Positions 9,044 through 18,572 are shown, counted from the stretch's first letter. The stretch is DNA of 64,000 nt from Paraburkholderia sejongensis (GCF_020880815.1 NZ_JAJITD010000008.1:1-64000), one strand, 5' to 3'. Numbers and translations are program-made. The notes: a model not told the origin generated them from the sequence alone.

Positions 9044-9415
9044 GATTTCCTCCAAAATTGACTATAGAAGCTTGTGCGCAATTATATTTTTCGATCGATT
9101 GGGGAATAACCGGTAAAGGTGCAAGGCATTTTTACAAGACGTGAGATAATTGCCTTTGCGAATCGTGTAACAATCGCCGCCGATTAATCGCAATTCGGTT
9201 GCAAAAGGCGAAAAGGGGCGCGCAAGCGCTCTTTGGGGGCTCGGTGTGACGGCGTTGCGGGGACCGGAAACGTAGCTGTGCGTGAACTCCGGATCGACCG
9301 CAACGGGGTTGCACGGGACCGCAGTAAGCAGCTCTGCATGGGATCGGACTGAGTACTAAAGCGCTAACGCCGATCGACAGCTGAAGCGCTAACTCCAGTC
9401 GACAAAGGAATGGGT
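9044..9415. promoter_or_regulatory. divergent control region of the efflux operon and its LysR gene
   Basis: A 372-bp gene-free region. The half next to nodT is AT-rich for this genome (9050-9200) and likely holds the leftward promoter. The end next to the LysR gene carries a tandem 25-bp repeat. LysR proteins typically act from such a divergent region, so this is the expected operator site. I cannot assign -35/-10 boxes with confidence. Confidence 0.5.
9359..9408 (+). repeat. two tandem 25-bp direct repeats upstream of the LysR gene
   Basis: Copy 1 is 9359-9383 and copy 2 is 9384-9408. Both begin AAGCGCTAAC and both carry TCGACA at the same offset (positions 16-21 of the unit). The intervening five bases differ. 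The second copy runs into the Shine-Dalgarno AAAGGA of the LysR gene. The spacing is about 2.4 helical turns. It may be an operator or simply a local duplication. Confidence 0.7.
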
Positions 9416-10354
9416 ATGGATACGCTTCAAAACATGCGCGTTTTCGTCCGGGTCGTCGAAGCCGGCAGCTTCACGGGCGCCGCGCAACATCTGAATACGA
9501 CGACGGCCTACGCGTCGCGCGCAGTCTCCGATCTGGAGGCACATCTGCGCACCCGGCTGCTGAACCGGACCACGCGCCGCATCGCGCTCACCGAGGCCGG
9601 CGAGCGCTATCTGCAACGCTGTGAGCAGATTCTCGCGTACGTGGATCAGGCGGAAGCCGAGGCCAGCGATGCGCACGCGCGCCCGTCCGGCAAGCTCAAG
9701 GTCCACGCGATGACGAGCTTCGGCCAGCACTACGTGGTGCCGGCCGTGGGCCGCTACCAGGAGCGCTATCCGGACGTGCATATCGAGCTGACGCTCGCGC
9801 AGCGCATGCCCGATCTGCTCGACGAGGGCTTCGACGTGTCGCTGACGCTCGCGACCGGCCTACCGGATTCGGGGCTGGTGTCGCAGCGCCTGGGCAGCGC
9901 GTTCAGCATCGCGTGCGCGTCGCCGGAATATCTGGAGCGCCACGGCGTGCCGCTCACGCCGTCCGACCTCGCGCAGCACACCTGCCTGCAGATGGTCTCG
10001 CCGGTGTATCCGCCGGACAAATGGACCTTCGACGGCCCGAACGGCGAGGAAGTCATCGCGCTCGGCGCCACGAAGTTTCAGGTGAATGTTGCCGAGGCGA
10101 TGGTCGGGGCGGTCTCGCAGGGGATGGGCATCGCGCTGATTCCGATCTATTCGGCGATCAGCGGTTTGCGCAGCGGCAAGCTCGTGTGGCTGCTGCCCGA
10201 GTACACGTCGCAGGAAATGAACCTGTATGCGCTGTACCCGTCGCGCCAGTATCTCGATGCGAAGATCCGCACGTGGGTCGAATTCCTGCGCGACGAGCTG
10301 CCGTCCACGCTCGCGGCGGACCAGGCGGAATTGCGGCAGTTCGCTCGCTCCTGA
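9416..10354 (+). CDS. LysR-family regulator divergent from the efflux operon
   Basis: A 312-residue regulator. The N-terminal winged helix-turn-helix covers about residues 1-60 (MRVFVRVVEAGSFTGAAQHL), followed by a linker helix and a periplasmic-binding-like effector domain to about residue 290. The ATG at 9416 is preferred over that at 9410 because AAAGGA lies at the right distance only for 9416. Its divergent position next to nodT-FUSC-DUF1656-HlyD suggests that it controls that operon, as AaeR does for aaeXAB in enterics. Effector unknown. Confidence 0.88.
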   Translation: MDTLQNMRVFVRVVEAGSFTGAAQHLNTTTAYASRAVSDLEAHLRTRLLNRTTRRIALTEAGERYLQRCEQILAYVDQAEAEASDAHARPSGKLKVHAMTSFGQHYVVPAVGRYQERYPDVHIELTLAQRMPDLLDEGFDVSLTLATGLPDSGLVSQRLGSAFSIACASPEYLERHGVPLTPSDLAQHTCLQMVSPVYPPDKWTFDGPNGEEVIALGATKFQVNVAEAMVGAVSQGMGIALIPIYSAISGLRSGKLVWLLPEYTSQEMNLYALYPSRQYLDAKIRTWVEFLRDELPSTLAADQAELRQFARS

Positions 10355-10609
10355 AGTTGCGCGCCGCAGCCGCGGCCGCGGTCTTGCCGCGATCGTGCCG
10401 TGCGGAGGTGGCTGCAAAGCTTGACGTTCGAGCGACCCGCCGCGTGACAGGCTGTTACATCCGCGTCGCGTCGCAACACTTCCTTACTGTTCGGGCGCGG
10501 TCGATTTGCTAACGTGTCGTTCACGCGCCGCCGCTTACGCTTGACCACACGGCTCGCGCCGGATTCACCGCCGTTCGGCACCTCGCAACCACTGAAGGAC
10601 GACAAATTC

Positions 10610-10762
10610 ATGGATACGCATCTGATGATCGGCGTGGCCGTTATGTTTGGACTGATCGGCATCGCCGCGTCGCGCGATCTGCTGCGCCGGATGCGCGAAC
10701 AGCAGCCGCAACTCGCGCCGGTGAAGATCGAGCGGCCGGATGCGCGGCGGCGCGAGCGCTGA
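10610..10762 (+). CDS. small single-pass membrane protein, hypothetical
   Basis: A 50-residue frame starting MDTHLMIGVAVMFGLIGIAA. It has one hydrophobic segment (about residues 5-20) followed by a strongly basic tail (RRMREQQ...DARRRER). GAAGGA lies 10 bases before the ATG. Composition and topology fit a real small membrane protein, but I do not recognise the family. It stands alone, between a LysR gene and a convergent phosphoesterase gene. Confidence 0.5.
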   Translation: MDTHLMIGVAVMFGLIGIAASRDLLRRMREQQPQLAPVKIERPDARRRER

Positions 10763-10880
10763 GCCGAACGCGCGGGGCCCGTGGGTCGCGCGCGAACAGA
10801 TTTTCGAAGTGAAGTCATGCGCGTGCTCGTCTGAAGCCGGCATCGCACCGGCATTTTCCCCGCTTTGCACCCCACAAGCG

Positions 10881-11687
10881 TCACATCTCGACGACCTTAT
10901 CCCACGCAAACTGCGGATTTTCCCACTGACCCGTACGCCGGTCGAAATAGCCACGCGGATTGCAGACGACGCGCGTGCCGTCGACCACATAATCGAACGA
11001 CGTATGCGTGTGGCCGTGAATCCACAGCGCGACAGGCGGGCGTACGAGCTGCGGCAGGTGATTGACGAAGCCAGCCGACACGCGGTCCAGTGCATAACGT
11101 TCGGCCAGACTCAACCGATGCGGCGCGTGATGCGTGACCACGATCGACTGCCCGGCGAACGGTTTCGCGAGTTCGGCTTCGAGCCATGCGCGCGCGTGCC
11201 GGTGCAGCGCGAGCGAATCGGCGGGCGTGAAGTCGCGCGCCGCGTCGTGCGTGTCGTGCGGCCAGTTCATCTGGATCAGCCCGCGATAATCGAGCATCAC
11301 GCGGCGCGCGGCATCGATCGAGGAATCGAGTTCGGCGGGCGTCGCGCCGTACAGCGCGAAGTCGGTCCACAGGGTCGTGCCGAGCACCCGCCAGCGGCCG
11401 TGCGGATCGACCAGCGTCGCGTTGTTCAGCACGTGCACGTTGTCGACCTGCTCCGCCGCGTCGAACAGCGCGCGTTCGAGCGCGCCGAACTCGCCGTCGT
11501 AATACTCGTGATTGCCCGGCACGTAGACGACCGGTACCTGGCCGTCGAACGCCTGCGCGGCCCAGCGCGGACCCGCAGCGTGATTGTGGATGTCGCCGGC
11601 CAGCACGATCAGATCGGCCTGCGCGTGCGGGATCAACTCAGGTTCGTCGTTTTCCAGATGCAGATCGGACAGCACGCGAATCTTCAC
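10881..11687 (-). CDS. calcineurin-like metallophosphoesterase
   Basis: A 268-residue soluble protein with the full set of metal-binding motifs of the calcineurin-like fold: SDLHLE (residues 7-12), GDIH, GNHEYY, THHAPH and HGHTH. It is expected to be a two-metal phosphoesterase in the cytoplasm; the substrate is unknown. It starts with GTG at 11687, supported by AGGAG eight bases upstream. It is convergent with the small membrane-protein gene. Confidence 0.88.
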   Translation of the reverse strand: MKIRVLSDLHLENDEPELIPHAQADLIVLAGDIHNHAAGPRWAAQAFDGQVPVVYVPGNHEYYDGEFGALERALFDAAEQVDNVHVLNNATLVDPHGRWRVLGTTLWTDFALYGATPAELDSSIDAARRVMLDYRGLIQMNWPHDTHDAARDFTPADSLALHRHARAWLEAELAKPFAGQSIVVTHHAPHRLSLAERYALDRVSAGFVNHLPQLVRPPVALWIHGHTHTSFDYVVDGTRVVCNPRGYFDRRTGQWENPQFAWDKVVEM

Positions 11688-11817
11688 GGACGCGACTCCT
11701 GCGAATGTCCGCGCGCGGCAGCGCGCAGACTGGTTGCGTTAAGCGATGATCCGCCGCTGACGTCAGCGACGCCGGCGGCCGGAGGTTCCGCGCCAAATGT
11801 GAGCGGGCACTTGTTTA

Positions 11818-13236
11818 TCAGCGTAGCACCTTGCCCGGATTCATCAGGTTCAGCGGATCGAGCGCGGCCTTGATCGCGCGCATCATGCGTACCTCGACAT
11901 CCTGCTTGTAGTGCGCGGCCTCGTCGATTTTCAGCTGGCCGAGCCCGTGCTCCGCGCTGATGCTGCCGCGATGCGCGTGCACGCTGTCGTAGACGATCTG
12001 GTTGATCGGGCCTTGATACTGCTTCAGAAACGCGTTCGCATCCACGCCCTCCGGCGCCTGCACGTTGTAGTGCAGATTGCCGTCGCCGAGGTGGCCGAAG
12101 GTGACCATCCGCGCGCCCGGCGCCGCTTGCGCGACCGCGGCGTCGGTGGTCTCGATGAAGTGACCGATGCGCGAGATCGGCACCGCGATGTCGTGTTTGA
12201 TGTTCAGCCCTTCCTCGGCCTGCGCGAGCGGAATGTGTTCGCGCAGATTCCAGAACGCGCGCGACTGCGCGAGGTTTTCCGCGACCACCGCGTCTTCCAC
12301 CAGACCCTGTTCGAGCGCGGTTTCCATCATCGACTCGAACAGCGTGCGCGCGTGCGCCTCGCTTTCGCTGTCCGACAGTTCGAGCAGCACGACCTGCGCG
12401 TGCGGTTCGGCGAACGGGTAGCGCATCTGCTCGAAATGCCGGCCGACGAGGCGCAGGCAGAAATCCGACATCAGCTCGAAGCCGGTCAGCAACGGACCGG
12501 CAACACGTTGCGCGAGCGCGAGAAAATCGAGCGCCGCATGCGGCGACGCGAGCGCGGCGAGCGCGGTGACGCGCGCGGCCGGCTGCGGATGCAGTTTCAG
12601 CACCGCCGCGGTGATCACACCGAGCGTGCCTTCCGCGCCGATGAACAGGTCGCGCAGATCGTAGCCGGTGTTGTCCTTGCGCAGTCCGCGCAGACCGTCC
12701 CACAACTCGCCTTGCGGCGTCACGACTTCGAGGCCGAGACACAGCTCGCGGGTGTTGCCATAGCGCAGCACGCCGGTGCCGCCCGCATTGGTCGACAGAT
12801 TGCCGCCGATCGTGCAGCTGCCTTCGGCGGCGAGGCTCAGCGGAAACAACCGGCCGGCCGCTTCCGCGTGCTTGTGCACGTCGGCGAGGATCACGCCGGC
12901 TTCGACGGTGATCGTGTTGTTGTGCGGATCGATGTCGCGCACCCGGTTCAGACGGCGCAGACTGAGCACCGCCTGCGCGCCGCTCGCGTCGGGCGTCGCG
13001 CCGCCCGCCAGGCCGGTGTTGCCGCCTTGCGGCACCAGCGCGATGCGATGCGCGACCGCGAGTTTGACGAGCGCGGCGGTTTCGTCGGCGTTGGCCGGGC
13101 ACAGTACCGCGCAGGCCGCGCCGTTGTAGCGGCGGCGCCAGTCGGTCAGATAGGGCGCGGTGTCGTGCGGGTCGGTCAGTACGTGGGACGCGCCGATGGC
13201 GTCGCGGCAGGCGGTGAGGAAGGCGTTGTCGGTCAT
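11818..13236 (-). CDS. FAD-linked D-2-hydroxyacid dehydrogenase (GlcD/D2HGDH/Dld type)
   Basis: A 472-residue flavoprotein. The PCMH-type FAD domain spans about residues 40-220, with PQGGNTGLAGG and GNLSTNAGG. The C-terminal FAD-oxidase domain contains FGHLGDGNLHYN and ends ISAEHGLGQLK...MNPGKVLR. This is the arrangement of glycolate oxidase GlcD, D-lactate cytochrome dehydrogenases and D-2-hydroxyglutarate dehydrogenase. The substrate cannot be chosen from sequence alone. The frame is open upstream to 13362, but MTDNAFLTACR at 13236 gives the family's usual N-terminus. Confidence 0.87.
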   Translation of the reverse strand: MTDNAFLTACRDAIGASHVLTDPHDTAPYLTDWRRRYNGAACAVLCPANADETAALVKLAVAHRIALVPQGGNTGLAGGATPDASGAQAVLSLRRLNRVRDIDPHNNTITVEAGVILADVHKHAEAAGRLFPLSLAAEGSCTIGGNLSTNAGGTGVLRYGNTRELCLGLEVVTPQGELWDGLRGLRKDNTGYDLRDLFIGAEGTLGVITAAVLKLHPQPAARVTALAALASPHAALDFLALAQRVAGPLLTGFELMSDFCLRLVGRHFEQMRYPFAEPHAQVVLLELSDSESEAHARTLFESMMETALEQGLVEDAVVAENLAQSRAFWNLREHIPLAQAEEGLNIKHDIAVPISRIGHFIETTDAAVAQAAPGARMVTFGHLGDGNLHYNVQAPEGVDANAFLKQYQGPINQIVYDSVHAHRGSISAEHGLGQLKIDEAAHYKQDVEVRMMRAIKAALDPLNLMNPGKVLR

Positions 13237-13273
13237 GGGGGCAGTCGAAAAGTCGGGACTTGTGACGGGTGGC

Positions 13274-13705
13274 TCAGCGCGGGTCGTGGTGGGCGGTTGC
13301 GGCGGCCGCGTTGGCCGCTCGTTTTGCCGCCAGTTTCGCCGCGCGCTTGAACGGTCCCACATAGGCGAGCGTACTCGCGAAAAAGATCACTGCAAGCGCG
13401 GCTTGCAGCCAGCCGAGTCGCGCGCTCAAGCCGGGATCGCTCCAGCCGCGCACGACGCCCTCGGCGAAGTACAGCAGGATCAGCATCGACGCCCATTGCA
13501 GCGTATAGAGCCGGCGCCGCCACACGCCCGGCAGCGCGCTGAGCAGCGGCAACGCCTTGAGCACCAGCAGCGAGCCGCCGGGCCGCAACGGCGCGAGCCA
13601 CCATTCCCACGCGATCGCGAGCACGATCATCGCGACGAGCGTGAAGGCCGCGAGCAGCGCGGCGGCGGCTTTCGGCTGTACGGGCGGGGCGGTTGCGCCG
13701 CTCAC
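13274..13705 (-). CDS. DUF2069 membrane protein
   Basis: A 143-residue protein with about four hydrophobic helices and a basic, Ala-rich C-terminus. The segments LPLLSALPGVWRRRLYTLQW and FAEGVVRGWSD fit DUF2069 proteins, which often sit beside wrbA. The start is a GTG at 13705 that overlaps the wrbA stop in a GTGA junction, so the two genes are probably translationally coupled. Function unknown; an inner-membrane location is predicted. Confidence 0.8.
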   Translation of the reverse strand: MSGATAPPVQPKAAAALLAAFTLVAMIVLAIAWEWWLAPLRPGGSLLVLKALPLLSALPGVWRRRLYTLQWASMLILLYFAEGVVRGWSDPGLSARLGWLQAALAVIFFASTLAYVGPFKRAAKLAAKRAANAAAATAHHDPR

Positions 13706-14304
13706 GGCCGCTCGCTCATCGACGCGGCGGTGCGCGCGACGCGTGCGCCGAGCGCCACGGCCAGCGTGCGCTCGTCGGCGGAGATGCCTTGCGCGGCGCT
13801 GCCCGCGCGCGCGAAATGCGACGCGCCGTACGGCGTGCCGCCGGTTTGCGTGGTGGACAGCGCGCTCTCGGTATAAGGGATGCCGACGATCAGCATGCCG
13901 TGATGGAGCAGCGGCAACATCATCGACAGCAAGGTGGATTCCTGGCCGCCGTGCAGGCTGCCGGTCGACGTGAACACGCAAGCCGGTTTGCCCGACAGCG
14001 CGCCGGCGAGCCACTGCGGCGTGGTGCCGTCGAGAAAGTATTTGAGCGCGGCCGCCATGTTGCCGAAGCGGGTCGGCGATCCGAGCGCGAGGCCCGCGCA
14101 TTCCTCGAGATCGCGCAGTTCGACGTACGGGGGGCCTTCGGCGGGAATGTCCGGCTCGCTCGCCTCGCAGACCGTGGAAACCGCCGGCACGGTGCGCACG
14201 CGCGCCTGCATGCCGGGGACGCTGTCGACGCCGTGCGCGATCGCCAGCGCGAGCTCGCGGGTGGCGCCGTGACGGCTGTAATAAAGCACGAGAATGTCTT
14301 TCAT
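13702..14304 (-). CDS. wrbA: NAD(P)H:quinone oxidoreductase WrbA
   Basis: A 200-residue flavodoxin-like protein. It opens with LVLYYSRHGATRELA, the FMN phosphate-binding loop, and carries GSPTRFGNMAAALKYFLD and STGSLHGGQESTLLSM, both characteristic of WrbA. The family reduces quinones by two electrons using NAD(P)H and FMN and is linked to oxidative-stress protection. The ATG at 14304 is preceded by GAGG. It is the first gene of a wrbA-DUF2069 pair, divergent from the yihY-like gene. Confidence 0.92.
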   Translation of the reverse strand: MKDILVLYYSRHGATRELALAIAHGVDSVPGMQARVRTVPAVSTVCEASEPDIPAEGPPYVELRDLEECAGLALGSPTRFGNMAAALKYFLDGTTPQWLAGALSGKPACVFTSTGSLHGGQESTLLSMMLPLLHHGMLIVGIPYTESALSTTQTGGTPYGASHFARAGSAAQGISADERTLAVALGARVARTAASMSERP

Positions 14305-14450
14305 AGGCCTCATCGGTGAACGGGTATTATAGGGGTTCGGTCCGCTGCACAGGCCACTGCTGGCCGTTCGGCCAGGTGTCGCAAGCGGTGCCCGCAGGGC
14401 AGAATCAGCGTTGTGCAATCAGCGCTTCAGGGAGCAAGGAGGCAGGTTTG

Positions 14451-15761
14451 TTGTCCAGGATGCGTTTCGATCTCGACACGCTCAAACGGCTTGCGCAATT
14501 CGCCGCGCAACGCATCGGCGAGGACCGGATTCCGCAGGTGGCAGGCAGCCTGACGTTTACGACGATGCTCTCGCTGGTGCCGCTCGCCACCGTGGCGTTC
14601 GCGCTGTTCACCGCGTTTCCGATCTTCAGTTCGTTCCAGGCGTCGCTGCAGTTTTTTCTCGCCGATCACCTGATGCCCGCGCAACTGAACGACCAGATCT
14701 TCAGGTATCTGAACGAGTTCGCCGCGAAGGCCAAAGGGCTGACGACGATCGGCATGATCGTTCTGTTCGTCACCGCGGTGATGACGATGATGACCGTGGA
14801 ATCCGCGTTCAACGTGATCTGGCGCGTGCGCAAGGCGCGGCCGGTCGCGCAGCGCATCCTCGTCTACTGGGCGATCATTACGCTCGGGCCGATCCTGATC
14901 GGCGTGAGCCTGTCGATCTCGTCGTATCTGTTCACCCAGTCCATGACCTTCTCGGCCGCTCAGCGCATCACGCCGCTGATCGAATGGGCACTGGCGAGCG
15001 CGACACTGCCGCTGACAGTGCTCGCGTTCACGATTCTTTACGTTTATTTACCCAATACCCGCGTCGAATGGCGCGACGCGGTGGTCGGCGGCATGATCGC
15101 CGCGGTCGCGTTCGAACTCGCGAAGCGCGGCTTTGGCTACTACGTGCGCCGCATTCCCACTTACACGGCGGTGTACGGCGCGTTCGCCGCGGTCCCGCTG
15201 TTTCTGCTGTGGGTGTATCTGTGCTGGTTCATCACGCTGACCGGCGCGATGATCGCGTCGGCGCTGCCGGCTATTCGTATCGGCCAGTTTCACCGGCCGG
15301 TTTTCAACGGCAGCAATCTGTTCGATTCGCTGGAACTGCTCGCGTGTCTGTGCGAAGCGCGCGAAGCCGGCAAGCGCGGCTACACGATGCCCGAACTCGC
15401 GCGCATGCTTCGCCGCGACAAGGACACGACGCTGATGCTGCTGCAACGGCTGGAGGACATCGAATGGATCGCGCGACTGGAGGAGGACCGTACCGGTCCG
15501 CACTTCGTGCTGATCGCAAACCCGGCGCAGGTGACGGTGCAGCGGCTATTCGACCTGTTCGTGATCGACCGCGCGGAACTCACGTACCAGCTCGAACTCG
15601 ACTCGACGCGGGTGGACGCCGACATGCTGCTGGGCGCGCTCGATAACGACAAGCTGCGGGTGACGCTGGCCGCGTTGCTTGCCGCGCGGACTGCGGCTAA
15701 GGCGGCTCGGGCCGGCGACAGCGAGGGGGCTACCGCTTCGATGCCGCACCAGGCGGCTTGA
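14451..15761 (+). CDS. YihY/BrkB-family inner-membrane protein
   Basis: A 436-residue protein. The BrkB/YihY membrane domain occupies about residues 1-290, with six helices, the segment QVAGSLTFTTMLSLVPLATVA, and GYYVRRIPTYTAVYGAFAAVPLFLLWVYL. A C-terminal cytoplasmic part of about 140 residues looks like a winged-helix domain (LARMLRRDKDTTLMLLQRLEDIEWI). AAGGAGG at 14436-14442 lies 8 bases before a TTG at 14451, so I use that start; the first ATG at 14460 is too far from the ribosome binding site. Older RNase BN labels for this family are mistaken. Confidence 0.85.
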   Translation: MSRMRFDLDTLKRLAQFAAQRIGEDRIPQVAGSLTFTTMLSLVPLATVAFALFTAFPIFSSFQASLQFFLADHLMPAQLNDQIFRYLNEFAAKAKGLTTIGMIVLFVTAVMTMMTVESAFNVIWRVRKARPVAQRILVYWAIITLGPILIGVSLSISSYLFTQSMTFSAAQRITPLIEWALASATLPLTVLAFTILYVYLPNTRVEWRDAVVGGMIAAVAFELAKRGFGYYVRRIPTYTAVYGAFAAVPLFLLWVYLCWFITLTGAMIASALPAIRIGQFHRPVFNGSNLFDSLELLACLCEAREAGKRGYTMPELARMLRRDKDTTLMLLQRLEDIEWIARLEEDRTGPHFVLIANPAQVTVQRLFDLFVIDRAELTYQLELDSTRVDADMLLGALDNDKLRVTLAALLAARTAAKAARAGDSEGATASMPHQAA

Positions 15762-15810
15762 GAGGACGCGTGCCGCCGCCGTTCGAGCGCGGCGCCGCGC
15801 GTCGCCAGAA

Positions 15811-16131
15811 CTACAACGAAATCTTCCCTACGCAGATGTCCTTGAACATCACCCAGTCGCCCATCAGGCTGTAGAACGGATGACGGAAGGTGGCCGGTTT
15901 GTTCTTCTCGAAGAAGAAGTGGCCGACCCATGCAAAGCCGTAGCCGCAGACCACGGCCGCCGGCAGCCACAGCCAGTTGCCGGTGGCAAGCGCCATCGCG
16001 AGGCAGCCGATCACGCCGAGCGAGCCGACGAAATGCAGGCGCCGCGACACGATATTTCCATGTTCGCTCAGGTAGTACGGATAAAACTCCGCGAAGCTCG
16101 CGAAGTGATCGGTATGCGCGGTATGAGCCAT
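15811..16131 (-). CDS. DUF962 / Mpo1-like membrane protein
   Basis: A 106-residue membrane protein with FAEFYPYYLSEHGNIVSRRLHF near the start, two hydrophobic helices, and WVGHFFFEKNKPATF later. These are the conserved His-containing segments of DUF962. The yeast member Mpo1 is an iron-dependent dioxygenase of 2-hydroxy fatty acids; whether bacterial members share the activity is not shown here. AGAGG precedes the ATG. It is convergent with the yihY-like gene. Confidence 0.85.
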   Translation of the reverse strand: MAHTAHTDHFASFAEFYPYYLSEHGNIVSRRLHFVGSLGVIGCLAMALATGNWLWLPAAVVCGYGFAWVGHFFFEKNKPATFRHPFYSLMGDWVMFKDICVGKISL

Positions 16132-16386
16132 GATGGCCTCTGGGTCTGGGCGCGGGGCGGAAAACGACGGGTTTCTGTCATTGTCCGGCGATCGTCAGCC
16201 CGCTGCAAGCTGGCCGTTCGGCCGATGGCGCGGCGCATCCGTCGCCGGTATCGTGGCCCCTGCGGTGGCGTTGCGGCGAGCCTTCAGCGACGTCTCCCAG
16301 GCAATTTTCTGACACTCCGTGACGATAAGTGGCACGCACTGCGCGTTGCCATTCGCGGTCCGCGCCGGCTGCGAGACAGCGCGCAG

Positions 16387-17220
16387 TTAGCGCGCTGCAC
16401 GCGGCGCTTGCGACGCGAAGCTGAACAGCGCATCGAGCGTCGCGTCGGGTTGCTCGGTCATCAGTGCGTGGCCCGCGTCGAGCGTCACGGTATCGACGGC
16501 GACGCCGGCTTGCGCGAGTGCCTCGGCCAGCGCTCGCGCCGCGCGCGGCGGCGTCATCGCATCGCGCCGGCCGACGATCAGACGCGTCGCGCAGCGCACC
16601 TGTGCCGCACGCTTCAGACCGTCCGCGTACTGGTGGCAGGCGGTGAAATCGGTATGAAACAGATGCGGCTCGCCGCTTGCCGCGACGTGCTCCATCAGCC
16701 GCTGGTTCATCCCGCGCAGCCAGAAGCCGGGGCCGGGGCACGACGGCTTCGCGGCGAGCGTCGAATGCGACCACTGGTTGACCATCGCGATCGCTTCCGG
16801 CTCGCGCTCGAGCGCGGCGTCGAGCAGCGCGTCGGACACGCTCATGGGCAGCGCGGTAGCGAGCAACGCGAGATGCGTCGCGCGCGGCGGATAGCGGCCG
16901 GCGAAATCGAGCGCGATCAGCGAGCCCATGCTGTGACCGGCGACGAACGCCCGCGCCACACCTACCGCGTCGAGCAGCGCGGCGAGCCAGTCGGCCAGCG
17001 CGCCCACGCTCGTGAGCGCAGGGCCGGCGCTGCGGCGATGGCCGGGCAGATCGACCGCCAGCACGCCGAAGCCGTGATGCGCGAAGTAGCGGCTTTGCAG
17101 CGCCCACACGCTGTGGTCGTGCTCGGCGCCGTGGAGGAACACCGCGGTCGGCAGGCTCGCGTCGAAGGATTTGCCGCCGGTGTAGGCGTAGGCGGGTTTG
17201 CGTTGAACGGTGACGATCAT
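16387..17220 (-). CDS. alpha/beta hydrolase
   Basis: A 277-residue alpha/beta hydrolase fold protein. It shows the oxyanion segment FLHGAEHDHSVW, the strand VLAVDLPGHRRS, the nucleophile elbow GHSMG (Ser near residue 105), an acid segment LIVGRRDAMTPP and a late His in DAGHALMTEQPD. The ATG at 17220 overlaps the stop of the upstream sulfhydrylase gene (ATGA), so the two form an operon. The substrate is unknown; a role in sulfur metabolism is only suggested by context. Confidence 0.87.
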   Translation of the reverse strand: MIVTVQRKPAYAYTGGKSFDASLPTAVFLHGAEHDHSVWALQSRYFAHHGFGVLAVDLPGHRRSAGPALTSVGALADWLAALLDAVGVARAFVAGHSMGSLIALDFAGRYPPRATHLALLATALPMSVSDALLDAALEREPEAIAMVNQWSHSTLAAKPSCPGPGFWLRGMNQRLMEHVAASGEPHLFHTDFTACHQYADGLKRAAQVRCATRLIVGRRDAMTPPRAARALAEALAQAGVAVDTVTLDAGHALMTEQPDATLDALFSFASQAPRAAR

Positions 17221-18572
17221 GCCGACTCCGGACGCGAAGGGTGGGTCGCGCCGGCGGGCGCGGGGTTCGCGGCGCGCCCGCCCTGCGTCGCCTTCTGCGC
17301 GGCTTTCAACGCGCGCTTGAGATCGTCGATCAGGTCGTCGGGATCTTCGAGCCCGATCGACAGCCGGATCGTGCCCTCGGCGATCCCGGCCGCGGCGAGC
17401 GCATCGGCGTCCATCCGGAAGTGCGTGGTCGATGCGGGATGAATCACCAGCGAGCGCGCGTCGCCGACGTTCGCGAGGTGCGAGAACAGGGTCAGCGCCT
17501 CGATGAAGCTGCGCCCGGCCGCGCGGTCGCCGCGCAGATTGAAGCTGAACACCGCGCCCGCGCCGCGCGGCAGCAGCCGCTTCGCGAGCGCATGGTCCGG
17601 ATGCGTCGGCAGTTCCGGGTAGGCGACGCTTTCGACCGCCGGATGCGCGGCCAGAAACTCGACCACCCGCCGGGTATTGGCGACGTGCCGCTCCATCCGC
17701 AGCGGCAGCGTCTCGATCCCTTGCAGCAGCTGCCACGCGGCCTGCGGATGCAGGCAGGCGCCAAAGTCGCGCAGACCTTCACGGCGCGCGCGCAGCAGGA
17801 ACGGCGCGACCGTGCTCTCCTCGGCGAACACCATGCCGTGAAAGCCGTCGTAAGGCTCGGTGAATTCGGGAAAGCGGCCCGACGCGTCGAAGTCGAAGGT
17901 GCCGCCGTCGACCAGCACGCCGCCGATCGTCGTGCCGTGGCCGCCGAGAAACTTGGTCGCCGAGTGGTAGACGAAGTCGGCGCCGTGCTCGAACGGTTTG
18001 AGCAGGTAGGGCGTCGTGAAGGTCGAGTCGACCAGCAGCGGCACGCGGTGTTCATGCGCCAGTTGCGCGAGCGCGGCGATGTCGAGCACGTCGAGGCCCG
18101 GGTTGCCGAGCGTTTCGCCGAACAGAAGCCGCGTGTTCGGGCGCAGCGCGGCGCGCCAGCCGTCGAGGTCGCCGGGCTTCACGAAGCTCGTCTCGATGCC
18201 GAAGCGCCGCAGCGTGTAGTGCAGCAGATTGTGCGAGCCGCCGTACAGGGCGCTGGAGGCGACGATGTGCGAACCCGCGCCCATCAGCGTCGCGATCGCG
18301 AGGTGCAGCGCGGCCTGGCCGCTCGCGGTGCCGATCGCGCCCGCGCCGTTTTCGAGCGCGGCGACGCGCTCCTCGAACACGGCGACGGTCGGGTTCGAAA
18401 TGCGCGAGTAGACGTGGCCGGCGCGCTCCATGTTGAACAGCGCGGCGGCGTGATCGGCGTCGCGAAACGAGAACGACGTGGTCTGATAGATCGGCGTCGC
18501 GCGCGCGCCGGTGGCGGGGTCGGGGGCTGCGCCGGCGTGCAGCGCAAGCGTGTCGAAACGGTTGGCGGACAT
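17217..18572 (-). CDS. metY: O-acetylhomoserine aminocarboxypropyltransferase (sulfhydrylase) type PLP enzyme
   Basis: A 451-residue member of the Cys/Met metabolism PLP family. The PLP lysine is K207 in HSATKFLGGHGT. Other family motifs are TPIYQTTSFSF, YSRISNPTVAVFEERVAALE, and SSALYGGSHNLL. The length and the C-terminal FSHLANVGDARSLVIHPASTTH match O-acetylhomoserine sulfhydrylases, which make homocysteine from O-acetylhomoserine and sulfide, rather than the shorter MetB. Other family members act on methanethiol or O-succinylhomoserine. The 286-bp region upstream (to the CBS gene) contains no gene. Confidence 0.87.
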   Translation of the reverse strand: MSANRFDTLALHAGAAPDPATGARATPIYQTTSFSFRDADHAAALFNMERAGHVYSRISNPTVAVFEERVAALENGAGAIGTASGQAALHLAIATLMGAGSHIVASSALYGGSHNLLHYTLRRFGIETSFVKPGDLDGWRAALRPNTRLLFGETLGNPGLDVLDIAALAQLAHEHRVPLLVDSTFTTPYLLKPFEHGADFVYHSATKFLGGHGTTIGGVLVDGGTFDFDASGRFPEFTEPYDGFHGMVFAEESTVAPFLLRARREGLRDFGACLHPQAAWQLLQGIETLPLRMERHVANTRRVVEFLAAHPAVESVAYPELPTHPDHALAKRLLPRGAGAVFSFNLRGDRAAGRSFIEALTLFSHLANVGDARSLVIHPASTTHFRMDADALAAAGIAEGTIRLSIGLEDPDDLIDDLKRALKAAQKATQGGRAANPAPAGATHPSRPESA

